A DNA stretch of 64,000 bases from Tenacibaculum piscium. Lineage in GTDB: Bacteria > Bacteroidota > Bacteroidia > Flavobacteriales > Flavobacteriaceae. The notes beneath the pieces are model-generated. The model was not told the DNA's origin. It made no database searches and saw nothing but the letters and a program-made list of their open reading frames with translations. Below are positions 39,111 through 48,715 of the stretch, in pieces. The stretch lies in contig NZ_JAJGWT010000007.1 of assembly GCF_021390715.1 (NCBI RefSeq), forward strand, positions 62,296-126,295, given 5' to 3'. How positions within the stretch are numbered: position 1 is the first letter of the stretch; the number at the start of each line of letters is the position of its first letter. Position numbers and translations under genes: made by a program.

Positions 39111-39626
39111 ATGTTATCAAAAGTAATAGAAAGTGCCTTAAACAAACAAATTCAAATAGAAGCACAATCTTCACAAGTATATTTATCAATGGCTTGTTGG
39201 GCAGAAACACAAGGTTTTGAAGGAGTTGCACAATTTATGTACGCTCATTCTGATGAAGAACGTATGCATATGTTGAAATTAGTGAAGTTTGTAAACGAAA
39301 GAGGAGGACACGCAAAAGTTTCTGAATTGGTGGCGCCACCAAGTGAATTTGGCTCGTTTAAAGATATGTTTCAGACTTTATTTGACCACGAAGTAATGGT
39401 TTCGGAATCAATTAATGACCTCGTACATATTACATTACAAGAAAGAGATTATGCAACGCATAACTTTTTACAATGGTACGTATCAGAACAAATAGAAGAA
39501 GAAGCATTGGCAAGAAATATTTTAGATAAAATTAATTTAATTGGCGACGATAAAGGTGGTTTGTATTTGTTTGATAATGATGTAAAGTTAATCGTAGCGC
39601 AAGGAGCAGCCGCTAACAACGCGTAA
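39111..39626 (+). CDS. ftnA: Ferritin
   Basis: 171 residues, a non-heme ferritin. The ferroxidase ligands are visible: EAQSSQVYLSMACWAE, HSDEERMHM with Glu and His, FDHEVMVSESI, and QWYVSEQIEEEALA. It stores iron as a mineral in 24-mer shells. It is monocistronic after the dapA terminator. A VIT1-type metal transporter 3.6 kb downstream may share iron-handling roles, but they are not in one operon. Confidence 0.95.
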   Translation: MLSKVIESALNKQIQIEAQSSQVYLSMACWAETQGFEGVAQFMYAHSDEERMHMLKLVKFVNERGGHAKVSELVAPPSEFGSFKDMFQTLFDHEVMVSESINDLVHITLQERDYATHNFLQWYVSEQIEEEALARNILDKINLIGDDKGGLYLFDNDVKLIVAQGAAANNA

Positions 39627-39750
39627 TAATCAACAAATAACATTAACAAACAATTAGTAGTTTTTTCAAAATTGTATAACTTTTTTATGCTTTATTGCAG
39701 TATGCTATACTTAGCGTAAAAAATCGTTTTAATAATCCATAATTAATCAC

Positions 39751-39758
39751 TAATTTTG
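39751..39758 (+). promoter_or_regulatory. Promoter -7 box TAATTTTG of the bamD operon
   Basis: The box ends 5 nt before the bamD ATG, predicting a leaderless mRNA for the bamD-omega-coaBC unit. Confidence 0.6.
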
Positions 39759-39762
39759 CAAG

Positions 39763-40584
39763 ATGCAAAAAATTAAAAACTTAGCGTATTTAGTTCTAAT
39801 GCTATTGATCTTATCTTCATGTGGAGAATATCATAATGTATTAAACAAAGGAAGTGTTCAAGATCAATATAAAATGGCAGTGAAAATGTACGAAGCACAA
39901 AAGTACAGCAAAGCTATCCGTTTATTTGAAAAAGCAACACCTGCATATCGAGGAAAACCGCAAATGGAACGTATTCAATATATGGTTTCTCAAGCTAATT
40001 TTAATGAGAAAAATTATAGTTTAGCAGGATATTATTTTGATAGATTCTCGAAAAATTATCCGAAAAGTTCTAAAAAAGAAGAAGCTGCTTTTTTATCAGC
40101 ATTAAGTTATTATAAATCGTCACCAGGTTTTAGCCTAGATCCTACGGGAATAAACAAGGCATTAGAATCTTTTCAAGTATTTATTGATGCGTATCCTGAT
40201 TCTGATAAATTGCCAGAAGCAAACAAATATTATACAGAATTACGTGGTAAATTAGAGAAAAAAGCATTTGAAATTGCTAAAACATATTATAATACAGCAG
40301 GGTATGATTCTCGAAATTATCGTGCAGCAATCGTAGCTTTTGATAATTTATTATCTGATTATTTAGGAACAAAATATAAAGAAGAAGCGCTATATTTTCG
40401 ATTAAAGGCAGCGCACGATTTTGTGATGAAAAGCACGCAACGTAGAAAAGCTGAAAGAATTAAAGTAGCCATAAAAGCATACGACAAATTAAAAAGAAGT
40501 TTTCCTAAATCAAAATTTTTGGAAGATTCGAATGAAATGTTAGCCGCTTTAAATAAAGAACAAGAACAATTAGTTAAAAGTTAA
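39763..40584 (+). CDS. bamD: Outer membrane protein assembly factor BamD
   Basis: 273 residues. A lipoprotein signal ends LSSC (Cys20). TPR-like helices follow: KMAVKMYEAQKYSKAIRLFEKA, FNEKNYSLAGYYFDRFSKNYPKS, ALESFQVFIDAYPDS, YRAAIVAFDNLLSDY and IKAYDKLKRSFPKS. It is the lipoprotein partner of BamA for outer-membrane barrel insertion. It heads a tightly packed operon with the omega-like subunit (3-nt gap) and coaBC, a conserved Bacteroidetes order. Confidence 0.95.
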   Translation: MQKIKNLAYLVLMLLILSSCGEYHNVLNKGSVQDQYKMAVKMYEAQKYSKAIRLFEKATPAYRGKPQMERIQYMVSQANFNEKNYSLAGYYFDRFSKNYPKSSKKEEAAFLSALSYYKSSPGFSLDPTGINKALESFQVFIDAYPDSDKLPEANKYYTELRGKLEKKAFEIAKTYYNTAGYDSRNYRAAIVAFDNLLSDYLGTKYKEEALYFRLKAAHDFVMKSTQRRKAERIKVAIKAYDKLKRSFPKSKFLEDSNEMLAALNKEQEQLVKS

Positions 40585-40587
40585 AAA

Positions 40588-40908
40588 ATGGATTATAAAG
40601 AAACGAAAGCACCCTTAAGTACTATTACTTATAATAAAGAAGCTATCGAAGCTCCAACAGAAAATATTTATGAAGCTATTTCAATTATAGCGAAAAGAGC
40701 GAATCAAATTAATGCAGATTTAAAAAGAGAATTAGTTGATAAGTTAGATGAATTTGCTACTTATAACGATAGCTTAGAAGAAGTTTTTGAAAACAAAGAA
40801 CAAATAGAAGTTTCTAAGTTTTACGAGCGTTTACCAAAACCTCACGCTATTGCTGTCGATGAATGGTTGAACGGAAAAATTTATTACCGAACTCCAGAAG
40901 CAGAATAA
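40588..40908 (+). CDS. rpoZ: RNA polymerase omega-like subunit (Rpb6 family)
   Basis: 106 residues. Bacteroidetes omega-like proteins are divergent, with the core ENIYEAISIIAKRANQIN matching the omega/Rpb6 helix that binds the beta-prime subunit. The C-terminal region (FYERLPKPHAIAVDEWLNGKIYYRTPE) is lineage-specific. It would stabilise RNA polymerase. Its place between bamD and coaBC, with 3-nt and 1-nt gaps, is typical for the phylum and supports the call. Confidence 0.87.
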   Translation: MDYKETKAPLSTITYNKEAIEAPTENIYEAISIIAKRANQINADLKRELVDKLDEFATYNDSLEEVFENKEQIEVSKFYERLPKPHAIAVDEWLNGKIYYRTPEAE

Positions 40909-40909
40909 T

Positions 40910-42118
40910 ATGCACGTACTAGGCGGTAAAAAAGTTTTACTTGGTATTACCGCAGGTATTGCGGCATATAAAACAGCGAACTTAGTTCGTTTATTTATAA
41001 AATCTGGCGCAGAAGTTAAAGTAATAATGACTCCTGCGTCTAAAGATTTTATAACACCACTTACACTTTCTACACTTTCTAAAAATCCTGTTCATTCTAC
41101 TTTTTATGAAAAAGAAGCGGAAAATGAATTGTGGAATAATCATGTTGATTTAGGACTTTGGGCAGATATTATGCTCATTGCTCCAGCAACCGCAAATACC
41201 TTGTCGAAAATGACAAATGGTACTTGCGATAACTTGTTGTTAGCAACTTATTTATCTGCAAAATGTCCTGTGTATTTTGCTCCCGCGATGGATTTAGATA
41301 TGTATCAACATCCATCAACCAAAAAAAGTTTAGCAACCCTACAAGACTTTGGAAACATTTTAATCCCAGCAACTTCTGGTGAATTAGCTAGCGGATTAAT
41401 AGGCGAAGGACGCATGGCTGAACCTAAAGATATTGTTGCTTTTATCGAAAATGATTTTTTGTCGAAATTGCCATTGCGTGGAAAAAAAATACTAATTACC
41501 GCAGGACCAACCTATGAAGCTATCGATCCTGTACGTTTTATCGGAAACCATTCTTCAGGAAAAATGGGGTTTGAAATCGCTAAAACAGCCGCCAATTTAG
41601 GCGCTGAAGTTTTTTTAATCGCAGGACCTTCGCATCAAAAAGTAACACATTCTTTTATTGATAGAATTAATGTGAAATCAGCACAAGAAATGTATGATGC
41701 TTGTCATCAGTATTATAAAAATGTTGATGTCGCAATTCTAGCTGCTGCAGTTGCCGATTATCGACCAAAAAATATCGCTACGCAAAAAATAAAAAAGAAA
41801 GATGCTGCTTTAGTTATCGAATTAGAACCTACCAAAGATATCCTAAAATCTTTAGGACAAGAAAAAACAACACAATTATTAGTCGGTTTCGCCTTGGAAA
41901 CAAATAATGAAATCGAAAATGCAAAAAGTAAAATCGTCAAAAAGAATTTAGACCTAATTATACTCAATTCATTACAAGATAAAGGCGCTGGTTTTGCTAC
42001 CGATACCAATAAAATTACCATTATTGATGCCGATTTTAATCAAAAACCATTTGAATTAAAATCTAAAAAAGAAGTATCTGTCGATATTATAAACGAAATT
42101 CTTAAAAGAGTTTTGTAA
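40910..42118 (+). CDS. coaBC: Bifunctional phosphopantothenoylcysteine decarboxylase/phosphopantothenate-cysteine ligase
   Basis: 402 residues. The N-terminal CoaC flavoprotein half opens KKVLLGITAGIAAYK and has HVDLGLWADIMLIAPATANT, GTCDNLLLATYLS and FAPAMDLDMY. The CoaB half begins near residue 190 with ILITAGPTYEAIDPVRFIGN, then HSSGKMGFEIA and AAAVADYRP. It carries out two steps of coenzyme A synthesis. The start lies one base after the upstream stop, so it is co-transcribed with bamD. Confidence 0.97.
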   Translation: MHVLGGKKVLLGITAGIAAYKTANLVRLFIKSGAEVKVIMTPASKDFITPLTLSTLSKNPVHSTFYEKEAENELWNNHVDLGLWADIMLIAPATANTLSKMTNGTCDNLLLATYLSAKCPVYFAPAMDLDMYQHPSTKKSLATLQDFGNILIPATSGELASGLIGEGRMAEPKDIVAFIENDFLSKLPLRGKKILITAGPTYEAIDPVRFIGNHSSGKMGFEIAKTAANLGAEVFLIAGPSHQKVTHSFIDRINVKSAQEMYDACHQYYKNVDVAILAAAVADYRPKNIATQKIKKKDAALVIELEPTKDILKSLGQEKTTQLLVGFALETNNEIENAKSKIVKKNLDLIILNSLQDKGAGFATDTNKITIIDADFNQKPFELKSKKEVSVDIINEILKRVL

Positions 42119-42127
42119 ATTGTCAGC

Positions 42128-42155
42128 TCAAGTGACGTTCAGTTAAATCACTTGA
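42128..42155. other. Hairpin tcaagtga/tcacttga between coaBC and the DUF4835 gene
   Basis: 8-bp perfect arms (42128-42135 and 42148-42155) enclose a 12-nt loop. No T run follows, so it is not a normal terminator; it could be an operator or an mRNA processing structure. Confidence 0.5.
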
Positions 42156-42179
42156 CCTAACAAATTAAACTTATAATAA

Positions 42180-43067
42180 ATGCGTATTTTTTTATTTTTA
42201 ATGATGATTTTATCATCAATTTCTGGGCAATCGCAAGAATTAAATGCGTTGGTAACCGTAAATACCGATAAAGTTCAAAGCAGTAATAAACAAGTCTATG
42301 AAACACTTCAAAAATCATTAACCGAGTTTATTAACGAAAAACAATGGACAGATAAAAACGTTAAACAACAAGAACGTATTAATTGTGCTTTTACCATTAT
42401 TATTAATGAACAAAAGGGAAATAATTTTAGTGCAAGTTTACAAGTACAATCCACACGACCTGTATATAATACAAGCTATGCAACGCCTATTTTAAATATT
42501 AATGATTCCAATTTTAATTTTAAATATACCCAATACGCTCCATTAATTTTTAATCCAAATAGCTATGATAGTAATTTAGTGTCTACAATCGCTTTTTATG
42601 TGTACACAATTTTAGGTGTTGATGCCGATACTTTTGCTTTAAAAGGTGGTACGGAATCGCTTAAAATAGCTGAAAATGTCCTATTACAAGCACAAGCTAA
42701 TGGAGAAAAAGGATGGCAAAATAAGGTCGGAAAACAAAATCGTTTTGCGTTGATTGATAATTTATTATCTTCAAAATTTAGTGCTTTACGTAGTATTTAT
42801 TACGGATATCATAGAAATGGACTTGATAATTTTGCTGATAAAGAACAAATAGCAAAACAAAAAATCGCTGAAAATATCATCAATTTACAAAAAACACATA
42901 ATATCGCGATAGGAAATTATATGATTCGTGTCTTTTTAGATGCCAAAGGTGATGAAATATCAAGTGTTTTTACCGGTGGTACATCAGTAGAAAATACCCA
43001 GAAAATGCTCGCTGTTCTAAATAAAATTGCGCCTACCTATAAAAATAAATGGAAAAATATCAACTAA
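42180..43067 (+). CDS. DUF4835 family exported protein (T9SS PorD-like)
   Basis: 295 residues with a signal peptide ending SGQSQ near residue 18. It starts ELNALVTVNTDKVQSSNKQVYETLQKSLTEFIN and contains VQSTRPVYNTSYATPILNINDSNF and TFALKGGTESLKIAENVL, all hallmarks of DUF4835. Some annotation systems name this family T9SS protein PorD (from memory). It is likely periplasmic or outer-membrane associated. It follows the coaBC gene by 61 nt with a hairpin between. In relatives it usually lies directly before recN. Confidence 0.85.
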   Translation: MRIFLFLMMILSSISGQSQELNALVTVNTDKVQSSNKQVYETLQKSLTEFINEKQWTDKNVKQQERINCAFTIIINEQKGNNFSASLQVQSTRPVYNTSYATPILNINDSNFNFKYTQYAPLIFNPNSYDSNLVSTIAFYVYTILGVDADTFALKGGTESLKIAENVLLQAQANGEKGWQNKVGKQNRFALIDNLLSSKFSALRSIYYGYHRNGLDNFADKEQIAKQKIAENIINLQKTHNIAIGNYMIRVFLDAKGDEISSVFTGGTSVENTQKMLAVLNKIAPTYKNKWKNIN

Positions 43068-43190
43068 TTTAGCTACAATAAATAAAAGAGTAGGTAGTTT
43101 TTTAAGTATCACAATTGCGTATTAATTACTACGGATTAGTGTTAAAATAGAATTCAAAATTTTATGCATTATTTATAATAAAACGCTAAA

Positions 43191-43940
43191 ATGAAAAAAG
43201 AAACATCAAAAGAAGTATCAAAAGAAACTACAGAAAATACAGGATTAGAACATTATTTAGACAATCATTATATACATAGAAGTAATTGGTTGAGAGCCGC
43301 TGTTTTAGGGGCAAATGATGGAATTTTATCAACCGCAAGTATTGCAATTGGTGTGGCCGCAGCAAGTAATTTTAGAGAACCAATTGTATTGGCAACATTA
43401 GCAGGATTAGTTGCTGGAGCTTTGTCGATGGCAGCTGGAGAATATGTTTCGGTAAGTTCGCAAACAGATGTTGAAAATGCAGATATCGAACGTGAAAAAC
43501 TAGAATTACAGGAAATGCCTGAAATTGAATTGCAACGACTTGCTGAAATATATCAAAAAAGAGGACTCAAAGTAGAAACAGCACAGATCGTAGCAAAAGA
43601 ATTAACCGAACATGATGCATTAGGAGCACATATTAGAGATGAATTAGGAATTAACGAAATCAGTCAAGCCAAGCCGATGCAAGCCGCATTAGCATCTGGA
43701 GCCGCATTTACCATTGGAGGATTGCTCCCTTTTTTAGTAACAGTTTTTCTTCCATTAAAAAGTATGGAATATTCACTCTATGGTTTTGCATTGTTTTTTC
43801 TGATAATTCTAGGAGCATTAGCCGCTAGAGCAGGAGGTTCAAGTATTGTAAAAGCAGTTTTAAGAATTACCTTTTGGGGAACAATCGCTATGGGATTAAC
43901 AGCCCTTGTTGGATACCTTTTTAATGTAAATATTAATTAA
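43191..43940 (+). CDS. VIT1/CCC1 family iron/manganese transporter
   Basis: 249 residues. The N-terminal stretch ends HRSNWLRAAVLGANDGILSTASIAIGVAA, the VIT1 signature of TM1. Next comes GLVAGALSMAAGEYVSVSSQTD, then a cytoplasmic acidic helical domain (ENADIEREKLELQEMPEIEL) with metal-binding Glu residues, and three C-terminal helices. The family exports Fe2+ or Mn2+ from the cytoplasm. Its presence between DUF4835 and recN interrupts a gene order that I expect to be continuous, suggesting insertion. Confidence 0.9.
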   Translation: MKKETSKEVSKETTENTGLEHYLDNHYIHRSNWLRAAVLGANDGILSTASIAIGVAAASNFREPIVLATLAGLVAGALSMAAGEYVSVSSQTDVENADIEREKLELQEMPEIELQRLAEIYQKRGLKVETAQIVAKELTEHDALGAHIRDELGINEISQAKPMQAALASGAAFTIGGLLPFLVTVFLPLKSMEYSLYGFALFFLIILGALAARAGGSSIVKAVLRITFWGTIAMGLTALVGYLFNVNIN

Positions 43941-44202
43941 TTTTTTACTTATTTCGTAGTCTTTCTAGTAAAATTAAATATGTCTTTTTTTAGAGCCTGT
44001 TTAAATTTTATCTAAAAAAATAGATGCAAAAAATTACGGAAAGGCGTTAAAGTTTCTTGTTAAAAGGAACTAAAAATAATACTCAAAATAAATTTACAGA
44101 ATATCTAAAATATTTAGCATAAATAATTGATGCTTTTTAATAATTTAATTTATTAAAATTACATACAAAATCCGTACTTTTAGTTCTTATAAATCAAGAA
44201 AT
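43941..44202. other. AT-rich spacer between the VIT1 gene and recN
   Basis: This 262-nt gap has no open frame of note. It contains ttttagagcctgtttaaa at 43988-44005, repeated exactly at 57862-57879, which could be an insertion-sequence end remnant. The recN promoter may be the TACTTTTA at 44175-44182, a one-base variant of the -7 consensus. Confidence 0.5.
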
Positions 44203-45855
44203 TTGCTTACACACTTATCTATACATAATTACGCACTAATCAATCAGTTATCGATTGATTTTAATAAAGGGTTATCAATAATAACAGGAGAAACAGGTGC
44301 AGGGAAATCAATATTATTGGGCGCTTTAGGCTTGGTGATGGGAAATCGTGCCGATTTATCATCCTTGAAAAATACCGAAAAAAAATGTATTATCGAAGCC
44401 AAGTTTGAAGTCGGAGAATATGATTTGAAAAACATATTTCAAGAATTTGATATTGATTATGAACAAGAAACAATCATAAGACGGGAGATTCTTCCTTCTG
44501 GAAAATCAAGAGCTTTTGTAAATGATACGCCTGTTCGATTATCAATTCTAACAACCTTAAAAACAAGATTAATCGATATTCATTCGCAACATCAAACAGC
44601 CGAATTATCCGATACAAGTTTCCAGTTTTCCGTTATTGATGCCTTGGCTAAAAATAAATCAGCAATAATTGCCTATAAAAAAAATCTGAAAATTTATACC
44701 CAATTAAAAAAAGAACGTAAAATTTTAGAGGAAGAAACCTTAAAATCAAAAGAACAATACGCTTATAATTTACATCTTTTCAATGAATTTGAACAAACAG
44801 CATTAGTTGCTGGCGAACAACAAATCATCGAAGAAAAATTAGAGAAACTAAATAATATTGAAGAAATAAAAGTTAGCTTATCCGAAGCACTAGAAATTGC
44901 TGTAAACGATGAAATTGGATTGCAAAATCTATTGTATTTATTAGAAAATAATCTGCAAAAAATAAGCGAATATTCAAAAAGTTATCAAGAAATAACAAGT
45001 AGAGTTACCAGCATCAAACTAGAATTAGACGATGTTGTTACCGAATTAGAAAACGCTAATGAAGATATAGGTTTCAATCCCAATGAAATAGAAGAATTAA
45101 ATGACCGATTACAAGTAATTTATAATCTTCAGAAAAAACATTCGGTAGCATCTATCGAAGAATTACTCGTTATTTATGAAGCATTGGCGAAAAAGGTAGC
45201 TCAAGTGGAAGATTCTGGTACTTTAATTGACGCTAAAAATGCTGAAATACATAAAATCGCTCAAAAATTAGACGAAATTGGACTTGTAATCACAAAAGCT
45301 AGAAATAAAGCAATTCCAAAATTACAAAAAGAATTAGAAGGTTTGCTTTCAGAATTAGGAATGCCAAATGCTCGTTTTTCAATAACATTAAATCAGTCGA
45401 ATCAGTATTTTTCAAATGGAAAAGATAGCCTAGATTTTCTGTTTTCAGCAAATAAAGGTGGGAATTTTGGCGAACTTAAAAAAGTCGCTTCTGGTGGAGA
45501 ATTATCGAGAATTATGCTATCAGTAAAGAAAATTTTATCAGAAAATATACAACTTCCAACCATTATTTTTGATGAAATTGATACAGGAGTTTCTGGTGAA
45601 GTTTCCAATAAAATTGCCAAAATAATGCAAGATATGAGCCGAGAAATGCAAGTAATAACCATTACGCATTTACCGCAAATTGCCAGTAAAGGATTGCAAC
45701 ATTATAAAGTGTATAAAGGTGAAGAAAATGGCGTAACAACTTCTAATTTAAAATTACTTTCTGATAAAGAACGGATTATCGAAATTGCAGAAATGTTAAG
45801 TGGAAAAGAGGTGTCTGAAAGTGCGTTAATTCACGCAAAAGAATTGTTGAATTAG
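44203..45855 (+). CDS. recN: DNA repair protein RecN
   Basis: 550 residues, an SMC-like ATPase. Walker A is ITGETGAGKS at residues 27-36. A long coiled-coil centre (about residues 150-370) carries LKKERKILEEETLKSKEQ. The C-terminal ABC signature KKVASGGELSRIMLSVK and Walker B PTIIFDEIDTGVSGEVSNK follow. It acts in double-strand break repair. The family start (M-L-T-x-L-S-I-x-N-Y-A-L-I) coincides with a TTG at 44203; no ATG is available at that place, so a TTG start is inferred. Confidence 0.95.
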   Translation: MLTHLSIHNYALINQLSIDFNKGLSIITGETGAGKSILLGALGLVMGNRADLSSLKNTEKKCIIEAKFEVGEYDLKNIFQEFDIDYEQETIIRREILPSGKSRAFVNDTPVRLSILTTLKTRLIDIHSQHQTAELSDTSFQFSVIDALAKNKSAIIAYKKNLKIYTQLKKERKILEEETLKSKEQYAYNLHLFNEFEQTALVAGEQQIIEEKLEKLNNIEEIKVSLSEALEIAVNDEIGLQNLLYLLENNLQKISEYSKSYQEITSRVTSIKLELDDVVTELENANEDIGFNPNEIEELNDRLQVIYNLQKKHSVASIEELLVIYEALAKKVAQVEDSGTLIDAKNAEIHKIAQKLDEIGLVITKARNKAIPKLQKELEGLLSELGMPNARFSITLNQSNQYFSNGKDSLDFLFSANKGGNFGELKKVASGGELSRIMLSVKKILSENIQLPTIIFDEIDTGVSGEVSNKIAKIMQDMSREMQVITITHLPQIASKGLQHYKVYKGEENGVTTSNLKLLSDKERIIEIAEMLSGKEVSESALIHAKELLN

Positions 45856-45921
45856 AAAAACAATTTTAAGAAAAATATTATAAAAGCATAAAATAATAGC
45901 ATATAAAAGTATAAAATAAAT

Positions 45922-46734
45922 ATGTACAATTTATTAAAAGGTAAAAAAGGTATTATTTTTGGGGCTTTAGATGAAAATTCTATCGCTTGGAAAGTTGCCG
46001 AACGTGCTTGTGAAGAAGGAGCAGAATTTGTATTAACTAATTCTCCGTCAGCAATACGTTTAGGAAATATTGAAGCATTAGCCGAAAAAACAGGTGCATC
46101 ACTTATTCCTGCTGATGCAACTTCAATCGATGATTTAACCCATTTAATTGAAAAAGCAACCCAAATTTTAGGCGGAAAAATAGATTTCGTTTTGCATTCC
46201 ATAGGAATGTCGGTAAACGTGCGTAAAAAGCGTCCTTATACCGATCCAAATTATGATTTTACCGCAAAAGGTGCCGATGTTTCTGCGGTTTCATTTCATA
46301 AATTAATGAATGTTTTATATCATAAAAAAGCCATGAATCAGTGGGGAAGTATCGTTGCGTTAAGCTATATGGCGGCACAACGTGTGTTTCCAGATTATAA
46401 CGATATGGCGGATAATAAAGCGTATTTAGAATCAATTGCTCGTAGTTTTGGCTACTTTTTTGGACGAGATTATAAAGTACGTGTCAATACGATTTCGCAA
46501 TCGCCAACGCCAACTAGAGCAGGACAAGGTGTAAAAGGTTTCGATGGATTTATTGCCTATTCCGACAAAATGTCGCCACTAGGAAATGCAACCGCTTTAG
46601 AATGTGCCGATTATACCATATCATTATTTTCTGATCTAACAAAAAAAGTAACGTTACAAAATCTATTTCATGATGGCGGATTCTCTAACATGGGCGTAAG
46701 TACTGCCGTTATGGAAAAATTTACAGAAGAATAA
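45922..46734 (+). CDS. fabI: Enoyl-[acyl-carrier-protein] reductase FabI
   Basis: 270 residues. It reduces enoyl-ACP in the last step of each fatty-acid elongation round. The NADH site is KKGIIFGALDENSIAWK, and the catalytic YX6K motif is seen in FPDYNDMADNKAYLE. LHSIGMSVNVRKKRPY and TPTRAGQGVKGFDGFI are typical. It follows recN by 66 nt, a common flavobacterial order. With accA in the window it is the second fatty-acid gene, but the two are not linked. Confidence 0.95.
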   Translation: MYNLLKGKKGIIFGALDENSIAWKVAERACEEGAEFVLTNSPSAIRLGNIEALAEKTGASLIPADATSIDDLTHLIEKATQILGGKIDFVLHSIGMSVNVRKKRPYTDPNYDFTAKGADVSAVSFHKLMNVLYHKKAMNQWGSIVALSYMAAQRVFPDYNDMADNKAYLESIARSFGYFFGRDYKVRVNTISQSPTPTRAGQGVKGFDGFIAYSDKMSPLGNATALECADYTISLFSDLTKKVTLQNLFHDGGFSNMGVSTAVMEKFTEE

Positions 46735-46783
46735 TTCTAATAACTTTAACAATCCTTAAAAATAAGATTAAAAGGCAAATCGT

Positions 46784-46791
46784 TAAATTTG
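46784..46791 (+). promoter_or_regulatory. Promoter -7 box TAAATTTG of the DUF3050 gene
   Basis: A TAnnTTTG match ends 18 nt before the ATG, predicting a leader of about 12 nt. Confidence 0.5.
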
Positions 46792-46808
46792 CATTTTAAT
46801 ATTTTAAT

Positions 46809-47606
46809 ATGAAGCATATTTTAGACATAGCACAAATAGAACAGGAATTAACAACTCTAAGAACCCAATTAAAAGAACATTCTTTATATCATTCCTTAAA
46901 AAATATTAATGATGTAAAAACATTTATGGAATCACACGTTTTTGCAGTTTGGGATTTTATGTCGCTATTAAAAGCGTTACAACGCAACTTAACGTGTACA
47001 ACTTTGCCGTGGCTTCCTGTTGAAAATCCTAAAACAGCACGGTTTATTAATGAAATAGTTTTAGGTGAAGAAACCGATGTAAATGAACTAGGCGAACCTA
47101 AAAGTCATTTTGAAATGTATATTGATGCCATGAATCAAGCAGGCGCAAGTACGCAAGAAATAGCTGTTTTTATCGACCAAATTATCGAAGGAAAATCCAT
47201 AGAAAAAGCATTAGATAAAACATCAATATTACAAGAAGTAAAAGATTTTGTCTTATTTTCTTTTGAAGTTATTCAAACCAATGCACCGCATATTATTGCC
47301 TCGAGTTTTACCTTCGGACGAGAAGATGTAATTCCTGATATGTTTCTTGAAATTGTTAAAAATACTCAAGAAAATGAAAATTCAAATTATACAAAATTAA
47401 GCTATTATTTAAACAGACACATCGAATTAGATGGCGATGAACACGGTCCTTTGTCCTTAAAAATGATTGAAGAATTATGCGGAAATGATGCCCAAAAATG
47501 GCAAGATGTTTTATTTTATGCTAAAGAATCGTTACAAAAACGTGTAAATCTTTGGGACGGAATTACAAGACAAATCAATCAAATCAATCAAAATTCGTTG
47601 CATTAA
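46809..47606 (+). CDS. DUF3050 family protein (heme-oxygenase-like fold)
   Basis: 265 residues, helical. Motifs match DUF3050: [70 protein letters not shown] and [25 protein letters not shown]. The conserved His/Glu residues suggest a di-iron or heme-oxygenase-like active site, but activity is unknown. It has its own promoter box and is followed by a glycosyltransferase 44 nt later. Confidence 0.87.
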   Translation: MKHILDIAQIEQELTTLRTQLKEHSLYHSLKNINDVKTFMESHVFAVWDFMSLLKALQRNLTCTTLPWLPVENPKTARFINEIVLGEETDVNELGEPKSHFEMYIDAMNQAGASTQEIAVFIDQIIEGKSIEKALDKTSILQEVKDFVLFSFEVIQTNAPHIIASSFTFGREDVIPDMFLEIVKNTQENENSNYTKLSYYLNRHIELDGDEHGPLSLKMIEELCGNDAQKWQDVLFYAKESLQKRVNLWDGITRQINQINQNSLH

Positions 47607-47650
47607 TTTTTTAAGTACATTTAAGATGTAAATTAAGTTTAAAATATCAA

Positions 47651-48652
47651 ATGACGTTGAAATTTTCCATAATAGTTCCTGTTTATAATCGCCCAAAAGA
47701 AATTAAAGAATTATTAGAAAGTCTGACAAAACAAACGTTTTTAGAGGATACTTTAAAAGAGACTCTAAAAGAAAATTTTGAAATAATTATTGTTGAAGAT
47801 GGTTCTGAAAAATCATCTGAAAAAATTGTAGCGAAATATAAATCAATATTAAATATTGCCTATTTTTATAAAGAAAATAGTGGGGCAGGAGCAAGCCGAA
47901 ATTACGGAATGCAACGGGCTTCAGGAAATTATTTTATCATTTTAGATAGCGATGTAATTCTTCCCGTACAATATTTATCCGAAGTAAAAAAAGGCTTAAC
48001 AAAAAAATATACCGATGCTTTTGGAGGTGCCGATACCGCACATGAAAATTTTACAGCTTTGCAAAAAGCGATTAATTATTCGATGACATCGGTGCTGACA
48101 ACAGGCGGAATTAGAGGCAAAAAAAAAGGAATTGGAAAGTTTCAGCCACGGAGTTTTAATTTTGGAATATCAAAAAAAGCCTTTCTAAAAACTGCTGGAT
48201 TTTCAAAAATGAAAGCAGGTGAAGATATTGATTTGACTTTTCGTTTGTGGGAAAATGGTTTTGAAACACAGTTTCTAGAAAACGCTTTTGTGTATCATAA
48301 ACGCCGAAGTACGATTCGTCAATTTTTTAAACAAACCTTTGCTTTTGGAACAGCTCGTCCTATTTTAAATGCAAAATATCCCGAAACAGCCAAAATAACG
48401 TATTGGTTTCCGAGTTTGTTTATGGTCGGTTTTCTGATGAGTATTTTGTTTCTTTTCTTCGGATTTTGGCAATTTTGTGTTTTTTATGTAGGCTATTTTA
48501 CGGCTATTTTTATAGATGCTTATCTGAAAAATAAAAATTTATATATTGCTAGTTTAAGTAAATTAACAACATTTGTACAATTTCTAGGCTATGGATTGGG
48601 GTTTTTACAATCTGAATTTAGGTCATTTATGTCAATATTTATAAAAAAATAA
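47651..48652 (+). CDS. Family 2 glycosyltransferase with C-terminal membrane helices
   Basis: 333 residues. GT2 hallmarks: FSIIVPVYNRPKEIKELLESL, IIIVEDGSEKSS, ENSGAGASRNYGM, and the metal-binding DSD in FIILDSDVILP. AGEDIDLTFRLWENGF is the acceptor-side ED motif. Two or three helices near residues 255-300 anchor it in the inner membrane. A short stretch FLEDTLKETLKENFE shows a local duplication. It likely adds a sugar to a surface glycan; the substrate is unknown. Confidence 0.9.
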   Translation: MTLKFSIIVPVYNRPKEIKELLESLTKQTFLEDTLKETLKENFEIIIVEDGSEKSSEKIVAKYKSILNIAYFYKENSGAGASRNYGMQRASGNYFIILDSDVILPVQYLSEVKKGLTKKYTDAFGGADTAHENFTALQKAINYSMTSVLTTGGIRGKKKGIGKFQPRSFNFGISKKAFLKTAGFSKMKAGEDIDLTFRLWENGFETQFLENAFVYHKRRSTIRQFFKQTFAFGTARPILNAKYPETAKITYWFPSLFMVGFLMSILFLFFGFWQFCVFYVGYFTAIFIDAYLKNKNLYIASLSKLTTFVQFLGYGLGFLQSEFRSFMSIFIKK

Positions 48653-48705
48653 AGCACTCAATTTAGTTTGAAATATTCTTTGTTAAATTTTCTTTTGAGT
48701 GCTTT
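48651..48705. terminator. Possible bidirectional terminator after the glycosyltransferase gene
   Basis: Arms aaagcactcaa (48651-48661) and ttgagtgcttt (48695-48705) enclose a 33-nt loop between converging genes. The loop is unusually long. Confidence 0.45.
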
Positions 48706-48715
48706 TATGTTGAGT

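Noticed and set aside
43981-44110. Complete insertion sequence
   Set aside because: Only an 18-nt repeat is shared with 57862; there is no transposase and no matched inverted ends.
45852-46202. Minus-strand ORF opposite fabI
   Set aside because: It is antisense to the start of the conserved fabI gene and encodes no recognisable protein.
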